Below are positions 33,828-42,759 of a stretch of DNA of 49,647 bases, piece by piece (position 1 is the stretch's first letter; every line of letters begins with the position of its first letter). Made by a program: the position numbers and the translations under genes. The notes beneath the pieces are model-generated. The model had not been told where the DNA came from and made no database searches. It saw only the letters and a list, made by a program, of their open reading frames with translations. The stretch is from the NCBI GenBank assembly GCA_018713255.1, contig DVFL01000031.1:1-49647 (forward strand), written 5' to 3'. This stretch comes from Candidatus Cottocaccamicrobium excrementipullorum. GTDB taxonomy: Bacteria > Bacillota > Clostridia > Lachnospirales > Lachnospiraceae.

Positions 33828-34640
33828 TTATGGTCTGGCCGGAATATCAATTTCTCCATGAAATACTTCCTGAGCCGGGCCGGTCATGAAAATGTGCCCT
33901 GTGGTTCTGTCCCAGAAAATCTTAAGTTCTCCTCCCTTTAACGAAACGGTAACCTGATCATCAGCAAGGCCCTGCAGCATAGCGGCCGCCGCACAGGCTG
34001 TTGCACCAGTTCCGCAAGCCCAGGTTTCTCCGCTTCCCCGCTCCCACACCCGCATTTTTAATCGATTTCGGCTGATCACCTGAACAAACTCCGAATTTGT
34101 GCGGTCAGGAAATCTGGGATGGCATTCGAATTCCGGTCCCATTTTCTCCAAATCAAGGGAATCAATCTCCTCCATAAAATAAACTGCATGAGGATTTCCT
34201 ACAGAAATTCCCACAAATTCATAATCTTTGCCGCCTACACAAATCGGTTCTGGAAGGAGAGAGGTTTGCTCCGGCACCCCCATATCTACAGTGGCTTCCT
34301 TTACCTTTCCTCCTTCCACTTTGAAGGTTAACTCCTTAATTCCAGATTTCGTTTCAATGGTCATGGGATTTTTTACCGCAATGCCGTGGTCATAGGCATA
34401 TTTACCCACACAGCGAATACCGTTGCCGCACATGGCCCCCTCGGTGCCGTCTGCATTATACATCATCATCCGGCAGTCCGCCTGTTCAGAAGGCGCAATC
34501 AGGATCAGGCCGTCCGACCCAATTCCTGTCCGTCTGGGGCTTACGTACATGGCCGTCCAGGCAGGATCCTCTACCTGCTCCTGAAAACAGTCTACGTATA
34601 CATAATCATTGCTGATTCCATGCATTTTTGTGAATCTCAT
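33828..34640 (-). CDS. dapF: Diaminopimelate epimerase
   Basis: Interconverts LL- and meso-diaminopimelate. The 270-residue enzyme has both catalytic cysteines in context: MCGNGIRCVGKYAYD near residue 72 and ETWACGTGATACAAA near 208. N-terminal FTKMHGISNDYVYVDCF is typical. AGGAGG lies eight bases before the ATG. Order dapF then dapL, 61 bases apart. Confidence 0.97.
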   Translation of the reverse strand: MRFTKMHGISNDYVYVDCFQEQVEDPAWTAMYVSPRRTGIGSDGLILIAPSEQADCRMMMYNADGTEGAMCGNGIRCVGKYAYDHGIAVKNPMTIETKSGIKELTFKVEGGKVKEATVDMGVPEQTSLLPEPICVGGKDYEFVGISVGNPHAVYFMEEIDSLDLEKMGPEFECHPRFPDRTNSEFVQVISRNRLKMRVWERGSGETWACGTGATACAAAAMLQGLADDQVTVSLKGGELKIFWDRTTGHIFMTGPAQEVFHGEIDIPARP

Positions 34641-34651
34641 TCCGCTGCCTC

Positions 34652-35200
34652 CTATGGATTAATCAGACTCATAATCATCTGCGCCGTCTCCGTCATGTTG
34701 GTTCCGCTGTCCATGCTGCATTTCTGTATGTATCGGTGAGCCTCTGATTCCGTCATGTTATTCCGCTCCATCAAAAGTTTTTTTGCATCAGAGATCAGTC
34801 TCTGCTCTTCTGCACTTCTCTCCCTGGGCTGAAGCCTCATGCGCTTTCTTCTGCGCAGCTGAGAGCGGGTCATCATCTCCAGGGTGCTGAGCAAATCCTG
34901 AACCTTCAAGGGCATAGGCAGATAAACCACCCCTTCCGGTCCCGGACTGCCTAAACGCCCAGGAGAAGCAATCAACAGCATTTCCATGGATGCAGGAAGA
35001 CACTCCCGCAATTCCTCATACAGCATATCAGAAAACCGGTAGCCGCAGACTAATATTCCTCCCCCTAAATCCTCGCAGGTGCTTAATACCTGAGAACCGG
35101 TGGTGCAGACTGCAATGACCTGGAATCCGCTTCGCATTAAAATGCCTTTTATGCTTTTCGCATCATCCAATTTTGAAAATGCAACTACAATATTGGTCAA
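34652..35200 (-). CDS. ANTAR-domain response-regulator-like RNA-binding protein
   Basis: A receiver-like N-terminal domain (about 1-115) that keeps few of the usual phosphorylation residues, followed by a C-terminal ANTAR three-helix domain (about 125-182: RLISDAKKLLMERNNMTESEAHRYIQ...). ANTAR proteins bind paired RNA hairpins and prevent termination. The first in-frame start is a TTG at 35215, but GGAGGTGA (complement of 35206-35213) lies five bases before a TTG at 35198-35200, so that codon is preferred (182 residues). Position just downstream of glnA suggests a role in nitrogen control, as for other ANTAR regulators beside glutamine synthetase in Clostridia. Confidence 0.85.
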   Translation of the reverse strand: MTNIVVAFSKLDDAKSIKGILMRSGFQVIAVCTTGSQVLSTCEDLGGGILVCGYRFSDMLYEELRECLPASMEMLLIASPGRLGSPGPEGVVYLPMPLKVQDLLSTLEMMTRSQLRRRKRMRLQPRERSAEEQRLISDAKKLLMERNNMTESEAHRYIQKCSMDSGTNMTETAQMIMSLINP

Positions 35201-35250
35201 TCCTGTCACCTCCAAAGGTATGTTCCTGCTCTGTCCCAGAACATGGCAGA

Positions 35251-36594
35251 TTAATACTTAAAGAGGTACTGACTGATTTCCCAATCTGTAACCTGCGCCC
35301 GGAACTGATTCCACTCTTCTTTCTTTGCTTCCAGATATTTAAGATAAATCGGCTCTCCCAGCACTCTGCGCACAAACACATCCTTCTCAAAAGCATCGAT
35401 GGCTTCGCCCAGAGTATAAGGAATCTGTTTAATTCCTCTGGCATCACGCTGCTCATTCGTCAAGGCATAAAGATTCCCCGATACAGGCTGGCTTACTTCC
35501 ATTTTGTTGCGAATGCCATCCAGCCCGGCCTCCAGAATTACCGCCAGCGAAAGATAAGGATTCATGGCGGAATCCGGACTTCTCAATTCCACTCGGGTAT
35601 TATTTCCTCTGGCATTCGGAATCCGCATCACGCAGCTTTTTCCTGCTCGAGCAGTCCACGCCTTGTATACCGGAGCATCGTAGCCTGGAATCAAACGTTT
35701 ATAGGAATTCACCAGAGGATTGGTCAAAAGCGTCATTCCATCAAGATGGTTGAAAATCCCGGCCATGAAGTGATAAGCTGTTTTGCTCAGCCCAAGGCCC
35801 CTTGGATCCTTAGGATCATCAAATGCATTTCTTCCGTCCTGATCAAACAGCGAAAGATTCATGTGCATTCCCGAACCGTTTTCCCCTTCCTTGGGCTTCG
35901 GCATAAAGGTTGCATGAAGGCCGTGACGCTTGGCAATAGACTTAACCGCCATCTTAAAGGTCATAATATTGTCCGCCGTGGCCAATCCGGTGTTATAATG
36001 AAAATCAATTTCATGCTGAGCCGGTGATATCTCATGATAGGATGCCTCGATCTCAAATCCCATATCCTCCAGATTAAGAACAATGTCTCTGCGCACATTT
36101 TCCGCAAAATCCAAAGGCCCCACATCGAAATATCCCGCCTTCTCGTGGGTCACCGTAGTCGGAAGCCCTTCATCGTTTAAGTGGAATAAAAAGAACTCGC
36201 ATTCAGGCCCTGCGTAAAATTCATATCCCATATTTCTGGCGTGGCTCAGGGCCTTCTTCAGCACGTAACGAGGATCTCCTTCAAAGGGATTTCCATTGGG
36301 ACGGCACACATCACAGATCAGCCTGGCTACTTTCCCCTGCTGAGGACGCCAGGGAAAAATTTCGAAGGTATCCAAATCAGGATAAAGGAACATATCAGAC
36401 TCATCATCCCGCACAAAGCCGTCGATGGCAGACCCGTCAAAGACGCACCGGTTGTCTAAAGCTTTTTCCAACTGGCTGATGGTAATGGCCACATTTTTCA
36501 ACATTCCGAAAATATCCGTAAACTGCAGACGGATAAACTCCACGTCTTCTTCCTGTGCCAGACGCAGAATATCTTCTTTTCCGTATTTGCTCAT
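35251..36594 (-). CDS. glnA: Glutamine synthetase, type I
   Basis: ATP-dependent formation of glutamine from glutamate and ammonia. The 447-residue protein has the beta-grasp N-terminal domain (about 15-100, FTDIFGMLKNVAI, FDGSAIDGF) and the catalytic domain with GPECEFFLF, HEISPAQHEIDF, the NGSGMHMNLSLF motif, NSYKRLIPGYDAPVY and RSPDSAMNPYLSLA. The length and absence of the adenylylation loop fit the GSI-alpha form of Firmicutes. A near-perfect promoter with a palindrome over the -35 box lies upstream; the ANTAR gene follows. Confidence 0.97.
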   Translation of the reverse strand: MSKYGKEDILRLAQEEDVEFIRLQFTDIFGMLKNVAITISQLEKALDNRCVFDGSAIDGFVRDDESDMFLYPDLDTFEIFPWRPQQGKVARLICDVCRPNGNPFEGDPRYVLKKALSHARNMGYEFYAGPECEFFLFHLNDEGLPTTVTHEKAGYFDVGPLDFAENVRRDIVLNLEDMGFEIEASYHEISPAQHEIDFHYNTGLATADNIMTFKMAVKSIAKRHGLHATFMPKPKEGENGSGMHMNLSLFDQDGRNAFDDPKDPRGLGLSKTAYHFMAGIFNHLDGMTLLTNPLVNSYKRLIPGYDAPVYKAWTARAGKSCVMRIPNARGNNTRVELRSPDSAMNPYLSLAVILEAGLDGIRNKMEVSQPVSGNLYALTNEQRDARGIKQIPYTLGEAIDAFEKDVFVRRVLGEPIYLKYLEAKKEEWNQFRAQVTDWEISQYLFKY

Positions 36595-36678
36595 GCTAAT
36601 TCCCTCTTCTTTTTTTCTTGTCCCTCTCCAAAACTTCCTTGAAGTAAAGAACTCTGGTTCGGGGCCAGTCTATGTTAA

Positions 36679-36707
36679 AATATATCAGGCAGCCTTTTAT
36701 TTGTCAA
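36679..36707 (-). promoter_or_regulatory. Promoter of glnA
   Basis: TTGACA (36702-36707) and TATATT (36679-36684) on the minus strand, 17-base spacer, followed by a leader of about 80 bases. Confidence 0.85.
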
Positions 36708-36716
36708 CATTGACAA
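36701..36716. promoter_or_regulatory. Palindromic operator candidate at the glnA -35 box
   Basis: TTGTCAACATTGACAA is a perfect seven-base inverted repeat with a two-base centre, covering the whole -35 element. It is related to but shorter-spaced than the GlnR site (TGTNA-N7-TNACA): here the halves TGTCA and TGACA are four bases apart. It may bind a dimeric nitrogen regulator, or the symmetry may be a side effect of the -35 sequence. Confidence 0.5.
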
Positions 36717-36751
36717 AAAACCACGGCAGTTTTTTTCTGCCGTGGTTTTTT
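36715..36751 (-). terminator. Terminator after the LCP gene
   Basis: A perfect stem AAAAAACCACGGCAG / CTGCCGTGGTTTTTT with a seven-base loop. It lies 20 bases past the LCP stop codon and abuts the glnA operator and promoter. Confidence 0.92.
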
Positions 36752-36773
36752 AAAACGCTGAGGCTTTTTCCGC

Positions 36774-38450
36774 CTAACGTCCCATGGAATATCCTGGTCC
36801 AATGCCAGAATCCTCTGCTTCCGTCTCAATGGGTCTGTTATAATATACAGTGCCGTTCTGCTCGCTTTCCGACTCCTGAGCCGACGCCCCGGGGCCTGCA
36901 GAGGGTCCTGGAGATGGGCTGGTCTGTTCAGGCCGCACTGGTGAAGTAGGCACCACAGCCGCCGTCCCGCCCCCTGGACCTGCAGAAGCTCCTGGATGAC
37001 TGGAGTTAGGCCGCGAAGAGGAAGAAGACTCTTCCGTCTCGTCCCCGGGAAGGGGACGAAGTCCTGGATCATTAATTAATTCGTCTTCCGGCACATACTC
37101 ATCTGATTCCGTCAGCGGAGTTTCTCCCGCTTGAGAATCTTTCGATTCATCTGCAGGCTTTATAATAATATTTCCCTCTGCATCTGTTTCTGTTTCCAGA
37201 TTTTCTTCTGAGCTGGTGCTTTCTTTGCCGGAGCTTTCTTCCTCAGAACTCTTTTCTGTATCTGCAGAACTTTCCGAGGCCTTGCTCTCCTCCTCATCCT
37301 CTGCCGCAGCAGAAGTCATCCGTTCAATATCTTCCTGATGGATCTCTTCTCCCTCATCCTCTGCCTTGGCACTCTGATAAGCAATATCCTTGCTGATCTG
37401 TTCCACATGGGCAGACGGCTGGTAATTCTTAGTGCCGAACAGAAACTCCTGAAGCTTAACCACATTAGAAGCCAAGGTTACCGGAACCACGCAGTCCATG
37501 GAATCAATATCCTGAGTCTTCAAATCAAAGGGGAAACCTGTGGTTTCACCTAAATGGAAGGAACTGATGCTCTTTCCCAGCTCCAATAAATCGTTCAGGC
37601 CGATACTGGTAGACACCTGGGGCAGACAAACGCCGATTACGGTATTAATCACCCGAAGATCAGCATTTTTAGCCTTCTCCAGACATTGCGCAATCACCTT
37701 TCTCTGGCGTTCCGTCCGCTGGAAATCCGTATCCATCTTTCTCAAGCGACAGTAAGCCACGGCCTGTACTCCGTCCAGATGCTGATAGCCAGCCTTTTTA
37801 AGATGCTGAGAATAAATTCCGGTATTCTCCACAACGGAAGTAATATAGCCGTTGATCTGCTTAAACTCCGCATCCGTCACTTCAATATCTACGCCGCCCA
37901 GATTATTAATCGCATCGGCCACCGCCGCCCAGTTTACGGCAATATAATCATCAACAGCAATGTCCAGGTTTTCATTCAGCGCCTGAATGGCCTGCTCTGG
38001 ACCGCCTCTGGCATAAGCCTCGTTAATCTTCCTGTAAGGATTCTTGTCCCCTACCTTAAGGTAAGTATCCCGGTAAACACTGGCCATTTTAATTTCGCCA
38101 GTTTCCCAATTCAGACTGCACAAAATAATAACATCCGAGTTGGCGCCTTTTCCCAGATTTCCGTCTGTGGAATCTACGCCGAAGACAGCTACCTTCCAGA
38201 ATCCCTTCTGCACCTGTTTTGTTTCTTTGTCAATGTTCTCATTGGTGATCTCTTCCATCTTAACGCCCACGTCCTGAGTCTGTCCAAGAAGATGATGAAC
38301 GTAATACACCACGCCACCTGCCGCTGCCGCAAGAATCAGAATAATTACCGCCACAACAATTTTCCAGGAAAATCGCTTTCTTCCTCTGGGCGGCCGTTTC
38401 CCTCTGCTTCGCATCTGCCTGGCGGCTCTGCTGTTTTTATCGATACTCAT
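36774..38450 (-). CDS. LytR-CpsA-Psr (LCP) family glycopolymer ligase
   Basis: LCP enzymes transfer polyprenyl-linked wall polymers to peptidoglycan outside the membrane. The 558-residue protein has a basic cytoplasmic N-terminus, one membrane helix (about 30-52), and the LCP domain (about 85-310). Pyrophosphate-binding residues are visible in NSDVIILCSLN, ASVYRDTYL, NLGGVDIEV and the arginine-rich YCRLRKMDTDFQRTERQRKV. After about residue 355 comes a tail of some 200 residues, first acidic Ser/Glu-rich and then Pro/Gly/Ser-rich (SPSPGPSAGPGAS), ending GPGYSMGR. Such a long disordered tail is uncommon for LCP proteins. The next gene upstream encodes another wall enzyme with a similar tail. 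Confidence 0.93.
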   Translation of the reverse strand: MSIDKNSRAARQMRSRGKRPPRGRKRFSWKIVVAVIILILAAAAGGVVYYVHHLLGQTQDVGVKMEEITNENIDKETKQVQKGFWKVAVFGVDSTDGNLGKGANSDVIILCSLNWETGEIKMASVYRDTYLKVGDKNPYRKINEAYARGGPEQAIQALNENLDIAVDDYIAVNWAAVADAINNLGGVDIEVTDAEFKQINGYITSVVENTGIYSQHLKKAGYQHLDGVQAVAYCRLRKMDTDFQRTERQRKVIAQCLEKAKNADLRVINTVIGVCLPQVSTSIGLNDLLELGKSISSFHLGETTGFPFDLKTQDIDSMDCVVPVTLASNVVKLQEFLFGTKNYQPSAHVEQISKDIAYQSAKAEDEGEEIHQEDIERMTSAAAEDEEESKASESSADTEKSSEEESSGKESTSSEENLETETDAEGNIIIKPADESKDSQAGETPLTESDEYVPEDELINDPGLRPLPGDETEESSSSSRPNSSHPGASAGPGGGTAAVVPTSPVRPEQTSPSPGPSAGPGASAQESESEQNGTVYYNRPIETEAEDSGIGPGYSMGR

Positions 38451-38556
38451 AGGAAATTCTCCGTCCTTTCCTCCTTCTTTCTCGAGCTAAACATAATTTC
38501 ATTCAGCACAATCTACAAAACGGCGAAATGCTGTACGCCTTCTGAAAATCACAACC

Positions 38557-38562
38557 ATTATA
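38557..38562 (-). promoter_or_regulatory. Possible -10 box of the LCP gene
   Basis: A consensus TATAAT on the minus strand, about 105 bases before the LCP start. No good -35 sequence is found at standard spacing. Confidence 0.35.
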
Positions 38563-38632
38563 GCAAAGGATATCCCTTCAAATTGTGACATTTTTCTTAC
38601 AAAAGTATAGAATTTCTATAAACTTTTCCAAT

Positions 38633-40552
38633 TTACGCCCCTGGGCCGGCCGAGAACATTCCTCCCGGACCTGGCGAATTCATTTCCATTCCCGGTCCAT
38701 ACTCAGTTTCTCCCTGTCCTCCAGGCCCTGCCGGCTGACTGGTTTCCGGCACAGAAGGGCCGGAAGGCGCTGTGGCTGCCGGAGCGGATTCTGGCGGCGC
38801 CGGTACAGATGGCGCCGTTTCTGCCGGTAAGGTGGCCGCTGGGGTTGTTTCTGGCGGCGCTGCAGCCGCCGATGTCGTTTCTGGCGGTGCTGTGGCTGCC
38901 GGTGTCGTTTCCGGCGGTAAGGTGGCCGCCGGCGTCGTTTCTGGCGGCGCTGCTGTGGTGGGTTCCGGCTTCGCCCCAGAAGCTGAAGTGCTCCCTTTGC
39001 TTTCGGTACCCTCCAGATTATAACAGATTACCGGCATTCCCGCGTAAACATTTTCATAAAGGGTTTTTGCCGCCTCATACGGCATATTAATGCATCCATG
39101 GGAACCGTTGGTTTTGTAGATGCTTCCTCCAAATTGATTCCGCCAGCTGGCGTCATGGAATCCGATTCCGCCGTTAAAAGGCATCCAAAAATTCACAGGA
39201 CTGGCGTATCCTTCTCCCCGCAGCACAGCGTCTCTCTGCTTATACGTCAAGCTGAACAGCCCTGGGGGCGTCGTATAGCCTTTAGAAACATTTCCCGAGA
39301 CGAAATCCGACTCCATAATTTTCTTTCCATCCTTATAAAAAAACATATGCTGAGCCGTTAAATTCACTTCTGCGTAGGTATTCCCGTAATCATTGCCGTC
39401 ATGGCTGGCCGCCTTCAGAGAATATTCCGGCTCTCTGGTCTGGCTTTCCCCGTCACGGATAATCTGAGTCAGGGCAGCCGTTTCTGCCGACTGGTTAATC
39501 CGCCAGCCATATACTCCAGCCACCTTCACCGTTTTGCCGTAGCTGGTCATAAATTCCCTCGTTGTATAAGAAGTATTGTACTTCTCCGCCAGATCAGACA
39601 CATACTGGCTGACCTGGGTTTCGTCCAATGCCGGCTGACCTGATCCATCCATAAAAATCCACTGGTGGGTAGTTTCTCCATCCAGCACTTCCTGCCGGCT
39701 GCCAAAGGTATAAGTTACTTTGGTCCCCACATAACGGTTCATGGTCTCTGCCGCCTCAGTCAGCGCCGGGTCTGTTTCCTGTCCTAAAGGATGGACATAA
39801 CATCCTGCCTCTTCCAAAGACAGCTGATCCTGAAGAGAAAGGAGAGCCGCCTCCACTGCCTCGAAAAGGACTTCTTCATTTACCTCTGTTCCCGGATCTT
39901 CCGGAATCACTTCATATCCCTGTCCTGATATGTAATCAGACAGGCGGGCCGCCTGGTAAGGACGGATTTTATCCGGATCAAGAGCAGATAATTCCTGTAT
40001 CTTCCGTTGAAGAGCGTCCTGATCCCATGCTACCGCTGCATCTACACTGGACTGTTTATCCTGGAACCAGGAAAGTCCCCAGAGAAGCGGATTCTGCTCC
40101 TCCAAAAGAGCCTCAAGCTGGCCATTAAACACCGTATGAAGTCCTACCTCTTCTCCGGAAATGTTCTCCTCCTGCCCGTCCCTTTCTGCCAGGCGAAGCT
40201 GATAACCGTCCAGTGCAGAGGAAATCTCAGCTTTTACCTGATCTGCTTTCATTCCCCCGGCGGAAATTCCATTAATTACTGTATTGGGAAAGTAAGCCTC
40301 CCGATAGCGTAATGCCATTCCGCAGTAAAATCCTGCCGCCGCCACCAGAATTCCTGCTGCACAGAAGGCAGCCGTTCTTCCTCTTCTCGATGGCTTTCCC
40401 CGACGGCTTCGAGGAACCCTTCCTGCAGATTCATGTAAAGCCGGTTCAACCGCCGGCTTTTCTTCCTGCCCCTCCTCTTGAATGTTTAAAGAAGCCTGAG
40501 CAAGTTCTTCTTCTATTGTCTGCCTTTCCGGCTTTTTTTCATTTCTTTCCAT
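38633..40552 (-). CDS. L,D-transpeptidase (YkuD) with peptidoglycan-binding-4 domain and repeat tail
   Basis: Forms 3-3 cross-links in peptidoglycan or anchors wall components. It has a cytoplasmic basic stretch and one membrane helix (AAFCAAGILVAAAGFYCGMAL, about residues 60-80 of this start), then a PG-binding-4-type extracellular domain, then the YkuD domain with the catalytic signature SHGCINMPYEAA. The tail holds six decapeptide repeats of the type PPETTPAATL followed by a Gly/Pro/Met-rich end. An upstream in-frame TTG start at 40597 would add 15 residues; the ATG at 40550-40552 (MERNEKKPERQ) is preferred, although its ribosome binding site (GGGTGATC) is distant. Confidence 0.92.
   Translation of the reverse strand: MERNEKKPERQTIEEELAQASLNIQEEGQEEKPAVEPALHESAGRVPRSRRGKPSRRGRTAAFCAAGILVAAAGFYCGMALRYREAYFPNTVINGISAGGMKADQVKAEISSALDGYQLRLAERDGQEENISGEEVGLHTVFNGQLEALLEEQNPLLWGLSWFQDKQSSVDAAVAWDQDALQRKIQELSALDPDKIRPYQAARLSDYISGQGYEVIPEDPGTEVNEEVLFEAVEAALLSLQDQLSLEEAGCYVHPLGQETDPALTEAAETMNRYVGTKVTYTFGSRQEVLDGETTHQWIFMDGSGQPALDETQVSQYVSDLAEKYNTSYTTREFMTSYGKTVKVAGVYGWRINQSAETAALTQIIRDGESQTREPEYSLKAASHDGNDYGNTYAEVNLTAQHMFFYKDGKKIMESDFVSGNVSKGYTTPPGLFSLTYKQRDAVLRGEGYASPVNFWMPFNGGIGFHDASWRNQFGGSIYKTNGSHGCINMPYEAAKTLYENVYAGMPVICYNLEGTESKGSTSASGAKPEPTTAAPPETTPAATLPPETTPAATAPPETTSAAAAPPETTPAATLPAETAPSVPAPPESAPAATAPSGPSVPETSQPAGPGGQGETEYGPGMEMNSPGPGGMFSAGPGA
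38768..38947 (-). repeat. Tandem 30-base repeat encoding a Pro/Thr/Ala-rich decapeptide
   Basis: Six in-frame units of 30 bases within the L,D-transpeptidase gene encode PPETTPAATL, PPETTPAATA, PPETTSAAAA, PPETTPAATL, PAETAPSVPA and PPESAPAATA. Units decay toward the C-terminus. Unit number may vary between strains by slippage. This is a protein-coding repeat, not a CRISPR array. Confidence 0.85.
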
Positions 40553-40664
40553 TGAATTTGTCTGATCACCCTTTCTTTCCAATATTTCTATGATCAATTT
40601 CTCTTTATTCTTTCAGGCTGTCCACGGCATTATAGCACACATCCTTAATTCCCACAATGGTGTT

Positions 40665-41102
40665 TTACAGGAAACCTTCTTTTGTCATAAAGTCAGATTC
40701 TCCTGCCGTCATCATTCCATTTTCTTCCAAAAGTTTAGCCGTCACTCCAAAACCAGGTATCCTCTTCTTGGAAAAACTCCCATCATATATCACGCCGCTT
40801 CCGCACGAAGGACTCCTCTCCTTCAACACCGCTCTGGAACAGCCGAAAAGCTTTGCCAATTTCAAAGTTTCCTCTGCTCCCCGTCGATAAGCTTTAGTCA
40901 CATCCTGACCGTCCTTGGTGATTACCTGCTCCCCGCAGATTTCCGCCGGCGTCCGGGGAGTAGGCAGCCCGCCCATTATCTCCGGGCATACGGGAATCAG
41001 TTCATGTTCCGCCATCAGCTGCTTTACCTGAGGATTCTCTTCCCCGCTGCCGTCATACCGGCAGCAGACACCCAGGAGACAGGCACTTACCAATATTCTC
41101 AT
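40665..41102 (-). CDS. DUF523 domain-containing protein
   Basis: A 145-residue protein of the DUF523 family (YbbK-like), of unknown function. Hallmarks: N-terminal ILVSACLLGVCCRYDG, PVCPEIMGGLPTPRTPAEI, and SPSCGSGVIYDGSFS. The conserved cysteines (ACLLGVCC, VCPE, SPSCG) suggest a metal or iron-sulfur site. It is preceded by a weak ribosome binding site (AAGGAAA), and the roughly 290 bases upstream hold a terminator of the MATE gene. Confidence 0.93.
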   Translation of the reverse strand: MRILVSACLLGVCCRYDGSGEENPQVKQLMAEHELIPVCPEIMGGLPTPRTPAEICGEQVITKDGQDVTKAYRRGAEETLKLAKLFGCSRAVLKERSPSCGSGVIYDGSFSKKRIPGFGVTAKLLEENGMMTAGESDFMTKEGFL

Positions 41103-41272
41103 CTCTTACGTTTCCTTTCTTCCGCTGATTCTTTCTTCATTCATTATGGCGGCAAGACCTTCCTTCGTCAACTTCTTTTTCTTTAAGGTTTTCTTTGCAT
41201 TTCTTAACCTCATCTGTTTTTTTGCTTTGATGATTTTTCTTTTCCGCCTGGCGCATCTGATATCAAAGCGCC

Positions 41273-41320
41273 AAAAAGGGCAGATCCAATCCTCTTCTTC
41301 CGAAAAGGACGAATCTGCCC
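41273..41320 (-). terminator. Terminator after the MATE transporter gene
   Basis: GGGCAGAT (minus strand, 41313-41320) pairs with ATCTGCCC (41278-41285) around a partly paired interior and is followed by five T. It stands about 75 bases past the MATE stop. A second smaller stem (GGCGC / GCGCC, 41250-41272) follows. I see no convincing gene between 41103 and 41394. Confidence 0.65.
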
Positions 41321-41394
41321 ATGAGTCAGTATCCAAAAAGCCACAGCGGCTGTTCTGCCGGCATCCTTTTTTAGACCTGACCGAAAAATCCTGA

Positions 41395-42759
41395 TCAGGC
41401 TGTTTTTTCTGCACCGCGCTCAATCACCTTGGAAATAAGCAGAATAAAGGTCGCTGCAGAAACAATAGGGCTGATCAGATCAGATATGGGTTCTGAATAG
41501 AAAATGTATCCAATGTCAGCCACTGCAGGGATCACAAAAATGCAGAAAAAGTAAACTACCTTTCTAAAAAGAGAAAGACTGATGGCAATTCTGGAAAGCC
41601 CCATTCCTGTCGCTCCATCTACAATGGTGTACTGGAGGCCCAAAGGAATAATCATCAGCGTGTAAACCCCAATTGCTTTCACCGTTAAACTGATGTACTC
41701 CGGATTTCTGGTAAATAACATAACAAAATAGCGGGAGAAAAACCGGGAAACCAAAAACATGATTCCGGTAAACGCCAGGCAGAGAATCAAGATATGTTTT
41801 TCCGCCTTTCTAATCCGCTCCGGTCTCCTCGCCCCGAAATTGTAGCCCAGAACCGTCTGGGTACTGCTGGTAATGCCCCCCAGAGGCATGGTGATCACCA
41901 GCATAAAGCTTTGAAGAATGGTATTGCAGGTCAAAAGCACATCTCCCCGCATCTCGCCGCCGTAACGCTGAATCTGCGCATTCAAAGCAATAATCATCAC
42001 ATTGTCAAGAGCCACAATAATAAAAGGCGTTAAGCCGATGGCCAGAACCTGCCGCATAATCCGGCCCTCATAGCCGCCAAAGGTAATGGATACCATAGGC
42101 CGCCGGCCAAATAAAAAGCGAAGAACGAAAATACAGGAAGCAACCTGGGAAAGTACTGTGGCAATAGCTGCCCCCGCCACCCCTAAATCAAAAACAAAAA
42201 TGAATATGGGATCCAAAATAATATTCAGCACGGCTCCTAAGAGTACTGCTTTCATCCCTACTTTGGAAAATCCCTGACAGATAATAAACTGATTCATTCC
42301 TGTGGTCAAAAGAGAGAACACCGTTCCCAAAAGAATCCAGGTCAGGTATTCATCTGCATAGGGAAAAATGGCAGGGCTTGCGCCAAAGCTCACCAAAAGT
42401 CTGTCCTTGATCAGCAGCATCACCAGAGTAATCCCTGCTGATAAAACCGTAAGAAGCAAAAAGCAGTTGGCCAGAATCTTTCTTGCTCCCTCCATGTTTT
42501 TCTGCCCCAGACGAATACTGAGTAAAGGCGCGCCTCCTACCCCTACCCATGAAGCCACCGCCGATACCATGGTGACAATGGGGCCGCATACTCCGACTCC
42601 CGCCAGAGCAGTTTCTCCGATTTCCGGAATATTTCCAATATAAATCCGATCTACAATACTATAAAACACGCTGACAAACTGGGCCAGCATAGATGGAAAT
42701 GCCAGTCTCCACACAAGCTGGCGTATCTGGTCTGTATCCAGATTATTTTCCCCGTTCAC
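41395..42759 (-). CDS. MATE family efflux transporter
   Basis: A 454-residue membrane exporter with about twelve helices in two homologous halves. Typical elements: WRLAFPSMLAQFVSVFYSIVDRIYIG at the start, GVGGAPLLSIRLGQKN near residue 72, and the second-half FNFGARRPER-like segment LGYNFGARRPERIRKAEK. Proton or sodium antiport of drugs or metabolites is usual; the substrate is unknown. The start overlaps the upstream permease gene by 17 bases, so they form an operon. Confidence 0.94.
   Translation of the reverse strand: MNGENNLDTDQIRQLVWRLAFPSMLAQFVSVFYSIVDRIYIGNIPEIGETALAGVGVCGPIVTMVSAVASWVGVGGAPLLSIRLGQKNMEGARKILANCFLLLTVLSAGITLVMLLIKDRLLVSFGASPAIFPYADEYLTWILLGTVFSLLTTGMNQFIICQGFSKVGMKAVLLGAVLNIILDPIFIFVFDLGVAGAAIATVLSQVASCIFVLRFLFGRRPMVSITFGGYEGRIMRQVLAIGLTPFIIVALDNVMIIALNAQIQRYGGEMRGDVLLTCNTILQSFMLVITMPLGGITSSTQTVLGYNFGARRPERIRKAEKHILILCLAFTGIMFLVSRFFSRYFVMLFTRNPEYISLTVKAIGVYTLMIIPLGLQYTIVDGATGMGLSRIAISLSLFRKVVYFFCIFVIPAVADIGYIFYSEPISDLISPIVSAATFILLISKVIERGAEKTA

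Noticed and set aside
36594-36672. Possible ANTAR target (two six-base-loop hairpins) in the glnA leader
   Set aside because: Only a four-base stem with a seven-base loop and a five-base stem with a three-base loop could be drawn; neither fits the ANTAR motif.
38768-38947. Regular 30-base repeats that could be mistaken for a CRISPR array
   Set aside because: The units are contiguous, without spacers, in frame, and encode a decapeptide in the L,D-transpeptidase tail.
41106-41423. A 105-residue minus-strand ORF with a lysine-rich tail upstream of the DUF523 gene
   Set aside because: It overlaps the end of the MATE gene, runs through a clear intrinsic terminator, has no ribosome binding site, and resembles no family. 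The complementary plus-strand ORF (41146-41394) is equally unsupported.
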